DNA from: JAQIBY01 sp046546095
GTDB lineage: Bacteria > Bacteroidota > Bacteroidia > Bacteroidales > ML635J-15
NCBI GenBank assembly: GCA_046546095.1
Contig: JBKGYK010000004.1
Coordinates: 1 to 57,627 of the forward strand
Length of the DNA stretch: 57,627 nucleotides
Direction of reading: 5' to 3'
The position numbers and the translations under genes are program-made. Shown here piece after piece: positions 54,277-57,627 of this stretch. Position 1 is the first letter of the stretch. Every line of letters begins with the position of its first letter. The notes under the pieces are model-generated. The model saw only the letters and a program-made list of their open reading frames with translations. It made no database searches and had not been told where the DNA came from.

Positions 54277-55687
54277 CATTGCGATAGTGTTCGTATCTTT
54301 CCACCACTTCCTCAACATAATTTATTGGCTGTATGCCAGTGCAGTAGCCGTGTTTCACCACTTCATCCTCAAAATAGCGTGGATTGGATTTATGCATTAG
54401 AAAATACCTTACATTTCCGTCCCAGACATTGGGATTTCTGCCGTATTTTTCCGCAAGCCTCATCGCATCAAAAATGTGTCCTGGTCCGATATTGTAGGAA
54501 GCCAGAATGAATTTCACCCTGTCCTGAAAATTGCTTACTGATTCAGGGATTTTGTTATCCAGATACTGAATATACCTTGCTCCGGCATAAATTTGCTCAG
54601 GTATTGAGGAGTTTTGTGAAACACCCAGAAAGTCTGCAGTGGCAGGCATTAATTGCATAATACCAAAAGCACCTGCCCAGGACACTGCATCAGGATTGAA
54701 ACGAGATTCCTGAAAAATAAGGGAAGCAAGCAGGCGCCAGTCCCAGTCAATCATTTCACTGGCTTCTTTTATATAGGCATCATATTGTGAAATATAGCCG
54801 CCTTCACCCGAATAAAATTCGCTTTGCCTGGTGGTTTTGGCGCGCGAGCTTTTAAAGTATTTGTGGTACAAAAATTTGTATTCGGATGTTTCTTTATACG
54901 CTTTTAGCCATGTATTTATGGTATCAGCCAGGTCTGATGATTCCTGCCGGATCGCCCAGGCCAGCTTCTGTGGAAAACTAACAGGTGTTTTTACGTCGAT
55001 ATTGTTGTAATAGGCTTCATTGATGGTGGCCACGTTTTCATCACAGACAGCATAATCAATTATACCGTTTGAAACCAGATGGATAATTTCCTCCATTTCC
55101 AGCGAATCAATTTCAACAATATAGATGCTATCAGCTATCTCTTCGGAAAGGTTTTTTAATCTGCTGTAGGCTGCCCCTCCTTTTTGTATGTGGACGGTTT
55201 TGCCTGCAAGATCGAGCTGATTTCTGATAAATTCAATGCTGTCATTTCTTGTTGAGTGCCGTTGTACCAACACCTGACGTGTTTCTGCTATGGGTTCAGT
55301 GAAATTCAGATATGTTTTACGCTCTGGTGTGATGGTAAGGCTCTGGGCTATAAGATCAATCTCTTTATTTTTCAGGTATTCTGTGCTTTTGATCAGATCG
55401 TTTTCTACAATGAGTTTTAGATTCAGTTCATGTCTGTCTGTAAATTTTCGTAAGAGGTCATACTGAAATCCCATGGGTTGGCCTCTGTATACAAAGTAGT
55501 CTGTTGAGTTTGTACTGACACCGGCAATGAGTTCGCCACGTTGTTCAATGTCTTTGAAATCAACAATTTTGGATTGCACCTCTTCGTCTTTTTGTTTTTC
55601 CTTTGTACTTAGCTGGCAATGACCAAAAAACAAAGCCAAAAGCACGATAATACCATATGTGATTATTCTGTATTGCTTGTTTGTCAT
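54260..55687 (-). CDS. MltF-like membrane-bound lytic transglycosylase
   Basis: 475 residues. An N-terminal hydrophobic segment ends LFFGHC; the lipobox is imperfect, so the anchor may be lipid or helix. Residues 45-280 form a periplasmic solute-binding domain of family 3 (RGELIAGVSTNSTDYFVYRG, KNKEIDLIAQSLTITPERKTYLNFT). Residues 300-475 are an SLT lysozyme-like domain with catalytic Glu327 in FQESRFNP and GAFGIMQLMPATA. It cleaves peptidoglycan to 1,6-anhydromuropeptides, with the binding domain as a likely regulator. It follows the porin gene by 14 bases. Confidence 0.92.
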   Translation of the reverse strand: MTNKQYRIITYGIIVLLALFFGHCQLSTKEKQKDEEVQSKIVDFKDIEQRGELIAGVSTNSTDYFVYRGQPMGFQYDLLRKFTDRHELNLKLIVENDLIKSTEYLKNKEIDLIAQSLTITPERKTYLNFTEPIAETRQVLVQRHSTRNDSIEFIRNQLDLAGKTVHIQKGGAAYSRLKNLSEEIADSIYIVEIDSLEMEEIIHLVSNGIIDYAVCDENVATINEAYYNNIDVKTPVSFPQKLAWAIRQESSDLADTINTWLKAYKETSEYKFLYHKYFKSSRAKTTRQSEFYSGEGGYISQYDAYIKEASEMIDWDWRLLASLIFQESRFNPDAVSWAGAFGIMQLMPATADFLGVSQNSSIPEQIYAGARYIQYLDNKIPESVSNFQDRVKFILASYNIGPGHIFDAMRLAEKYGRNPNVWDGNVRYFLMHKSNPRYFEDEVVKHGYCTGIQPINYVEEVVERYEHYRNVIPMT

Positions 55688-55701
55688 AATATCAGGCTTT
55701 C

Positions 55702-57558
55702 TTAGTCATAAAATTCCCACGAAAATCCAAAGCTAATGGCTGATGGACGTTGGGGATAATGCAGCAATGACCATGCCGCATTGTTTAGAAAATCTCCGCC
55801 TATATTATTATAACGGATAAAAGCCCTGAATCGTTTCACTTTGAAGCTTAAAAATGCATCCAGCAAGAGGCTTTCATGAAGTTTTTGGTCATAGGCCGGG
55901 GCAAAAAAACCTGTTGCCGGAATATATGTAACAGCCTTGTAGTCAGAATGAAATCTTGCATCTACACCTGTTCTCAAGCGCATATTATGATTAAAAAGAT
56001 CGTGTTCAAAATAAATTCCGCCAAATGCCAGAATATCCGGTACATGTATAATGGAATCCACACTGATGTTCTGATAAATGAGGTCTGTGCGTAAACCAAA
56101 GGCACCAAGCCTGAAATCTTTTCCGATGCCTGCACCGGAAATGTTTACAGGACCTTTGTATTGTTTTGGAATCCCCGCCGTTGAAATATAAACCGGATCA
56201 ATGAGTAAACTGTGATTCAGTCGTATGTTAAGGTGATATTTTTTGTTTTGATACTGGATCCGGCTTTTGAATTCCTTTTCATTGCGGTGCTTTTGATCCC
56301 AGGCAAAATGGTTTGAAGCGTAATGTTCATAAAAATAATTGGCTCTTTCGTGCCTTAGATCAGATTGCAGACTGAAACAGTTTAGGCTGTCTGCATGCCA
56401 GCTGAGATCTATTTTTGAGTGGAAGTCCGCTTGTCTTCTTCCGGCCAGGCCGTATTTAATATTGGCAGCGTATTCCAGCGGTGTATCTGCCAGGCTGCGA
56501 ATACTGAGTTTTACAAAGTGATTTTGAATCAGCTCATCTCCGGAGGGCAGGTGAAAGCGTTTCCCTTCATTGATGATTCCGGCAAAAAGCCTGTATATTT
56601 TCAGGCTGTCTTTTTCTCCAAAATATTGTATTCCTGCCTGATGTGTACCTTTGACAAGAGCTACAGAATCAAATGTTGCAGTTGGATCTCTGTACACGTT
56701 GATGTAATTGTCACCCGGGATATCTGAGAATATACGCCAATTCCGGCTAAATTTGATGTCCTGGTAAATGCTTAGATTGCCATGATATTTTAGTTGCAAC
56801 AAGGTGTCGTTTTCTTTGTATATACTGTCCTCAGACATATTACCCAACCTGTATTCATGTGCAAAAAATATATGTTGGTTTTTCTGATCGCTGGTTGCAT
56901 CATTCAACCTGACGGAAAGATTGTCGATTCTGGTTCCCTCGATGTATGCTGTATCGTTGGATATGCCGCCGAATTCCTGAGCTGACTGGGAGTTGGCAAC
57001 AATGTTGAAATGATTTTGGTATCGTCGTCCGGTGAAAGATTGCCAGAGGACAAAGTCCTTATTTTTGGATGCGGAGTGAATAAAACTACCGTCAGTTTTG
57101 ATGGAATGGTATTTTACACCTGCATTGAGAAATGGTGTTGCATTGATTGTGAAAATGCCTTGTACGTCTTCATAACCGTCGTCTGAAGAATTAAAATCAA
57201 AGCGGGTAAAGGGTTTTCTGGCGTTGAAATAGGTTACATTATCAGGTCTGGAAAAATAGGCTGTATAGTTGTTTCTGAAAATAAAATCGGGCAGGGGAGG
57301 ACGTGAGAAATAGTCAAAAGGCATAAATGCTTGTCCGTTGTTACCTGTAAGCATGCCTCCGTGAATGCTTTGGCGGTATATTGGTTCGAAAAGGTGAAAG
57401 TTTTCAAGCAGGGTATCCCGGGAAAAGAAACTGTCAATGGTATCCGGTGTATAGTTTAATTTCCAGGTACTGAAATGTCTTTCAAGTCCTTCATGCTGAG
57501 CCTGCAGGTTAGCTGTTCCTGTCAGGATAAAGAGGATGTATATCAGTAATTTTTTCAT
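55702..57558 (-). CDS. putative outer-membrane porin (Porin_10-like)
   Basis: 618 residues. A signal peptide ends LQAQHE. The N-terminal DSFFSRDTLLENFHLFEPIYRQ and FNSSDDGYEDVQGIFTINATPF segments and the many alternating beta strands that follow resemble the Bacteroidota putative porin family. The C-terminus ISFGFSWEFYD is a barrel-closing strand. Substrates are unknown. The ATG is only about 15 bases downstream of the T run of the presumed rRNA terminator, so its promoter must overlap that structure or transcription must read through. The MltF-like gene is downstream in the same unit. Confidence 0.8.
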   Translation of the reverse strand: MKKLLIYILFILTGTANLQAQHEGLERHFSTWKLNYTPDTIDSFFSRDTLLENFHLFEPIYRQSIHGGMLTGNNGQAFMPFDYFSRPPLPDFIFRNNYTAYFSRPDNVTYFNARKPFTRFDFNSSDDGYEDVQGIFTINATPFLNAGVKYHSIKTDGSFIHSASKNKDFVLWQSFTGRRYQNHFNIVANSQSAQEFGGISNDTAYIEGTRIDNLSVRLNDATSDQKNQHIFFAHEYRLGNMSEDSIYKENDTLLQLKYHGNLSIYQDIKFSRNWRIFSDIPGDNYINVYRDPTATFDSVALVKGTHQAGIQYFGEKDSLKIYRLFAGIINEGKRFHLPSGDELIQNHFVKLSIRSLADTPLEYAANIKYGLAGRRQADFHSKIDLSWHADSLNCFSLQSDLRHERANYFYEHYASNHFAWDQKHRNEKEFKSRIQYQNKKYHLNIRLNHSLLIDPVYISTAGIPKQYKGPVNISGAGIGKDFRLGAFGLRTDLIYQNISVDSIIHVPDILAFGGIYFEHDLFNHNMRLRTGVDARFHSDYKAVTYIPATGFFAPAYDQKLHESLLLDAFLSFKVKRFRAFIRYNNIGGDFLNNAAWSLLHYPQRPSAISFGFSWEFYD

Positions 57559-57573
57559 TGATGACTAAAGTAC

Positions 57574-57606
57574 AAAAAAAAAGCCTTACGCGTTAGCGCA
57601 AGGCTT
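57574..57606 (-). terminator. terminator of the presumed rRNA operon
   Basis: On the minus strand the seven-bp stem AAGCCTT/AAGGCTT is extended by a GCG/CGC pair after one mismatch, with a four-base loop, followed by a long T run. It sits directly behind the 5S-like sequence. Confidence 0.75.
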
Positions 57607-57615
57607 AAAAAATAA

Positions 57616-57627
57616 GGCGGCGACCTA
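57616..57627 (-). rRNA. 3' end of a 5S rRNA gene, cut by the window edge (probable)
   Basis: The reverse complement reads TAGGTCGCCGCC, the usual 3' end of 5S rRNA in many Bacteroidota (preceded there by GAGAG). The hairpin terminator immediately after it supports this. Only 12 bases are visible, so the call rests on a short match plus context. Confidence 0.55.

Overview
The window is a chromosomal segment of a member of the Bacteroidota. The evidence is a type IX secretion (T9SS) C-terminal sorting domain on the first gene, the characteristic TTG-N19-TAnnTTTG promoters in front of many genes, the general lack of Shine-Dalgarno sequences, and two gene orders typical of the phylum: rpsU-xerC-hpf-tRNAs-tuf-tRNA-Trp-secE-nusG-rplKAJL-rpoBC-DUF3467, and pdxJ divergent from CBS protein-OMP-nadK-DUF6089-uppS-bamA-skp-skp-murI. 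The order or genus cannot be fixed from the sequence alone. I see no insertion sequence, prophage, CRISPR array or compositional island; this is a core-genome region.

Layout. 1-3.5 kb: the 3' part of a large T9SS-exported surface protein. 3.8-4.9 kb: a thioredoxin-like/glutaredoxin fusion, a GroES paralogue without groEL, and tRNA-Phe. 5.2-7.0 kb (minus): TauE/SafE and YitT membrane proteins. 7.1-12.9 kb: an isocitrate dehydrogenase-type enzyme, a NarL-type two-component pair, a beta-helix lipoprotein and a secreted endonuclease/exonuclease/phosphatase protein. 12.9-18.2 kb: class II aldolase, two sodium symporters (NSS and AGCS) and a membrane-anchored helix-hairpin-helix protein.

18.2-33.1 kb is the information-processing block: bS21, XerC, the hibernation factor HPF, four tRNAs, EF-Tu, tRNA-Trp, SecE, NusG, uL11, uL1, uL10, bL12, RpoB, RpoC and a DUF3467 protein. 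A 15-bp perfect hairpin separates rplL from rpoB, and a strong terminator closes the block. 33.1-37.9 kb (minus) is pdxJ-hydrolase-fumC with 4-bp overlaps, followed by an asparagine synthetase.

38.0-48.0 kb is the envelope block: a CBS protein, an Omp85-like barrel, NAD kinase, two DUF6089 barrels, undecaprenyl-diphosphate synthase, BamA, two Skp-like chaperones and glutamate racemase. It couples outer-membrane protein assembly to peptidoglycan precursor supply. 48.0-53.6 kb holds a LytTR response regulator, a class III aminotransferase, an unknown exported protein abutting a tail-anchored receiver protein, and htpG behind a near-perfect sigma-54 promoter sequence. 53.7-57.6 kb holds a lipoprotein, then on the minus strand an MltF-like transglycosylase and a porin. 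At the right edge is what looks like the 3' end of a 5S rRNA gene and its terminator, so an rRNA operon probably lies just outside.

The observations most worth following up are: the perfect Shine-Dalgarno in front of hpf, two genes after rpsU; the sigma-54-type promoter of htpG; the membrane-tethered receiver; the uniform 19-base promoter spacer; and the GroES paralogue beside a thiol-redox fusion protein. I found no clearly new multi-gene system.
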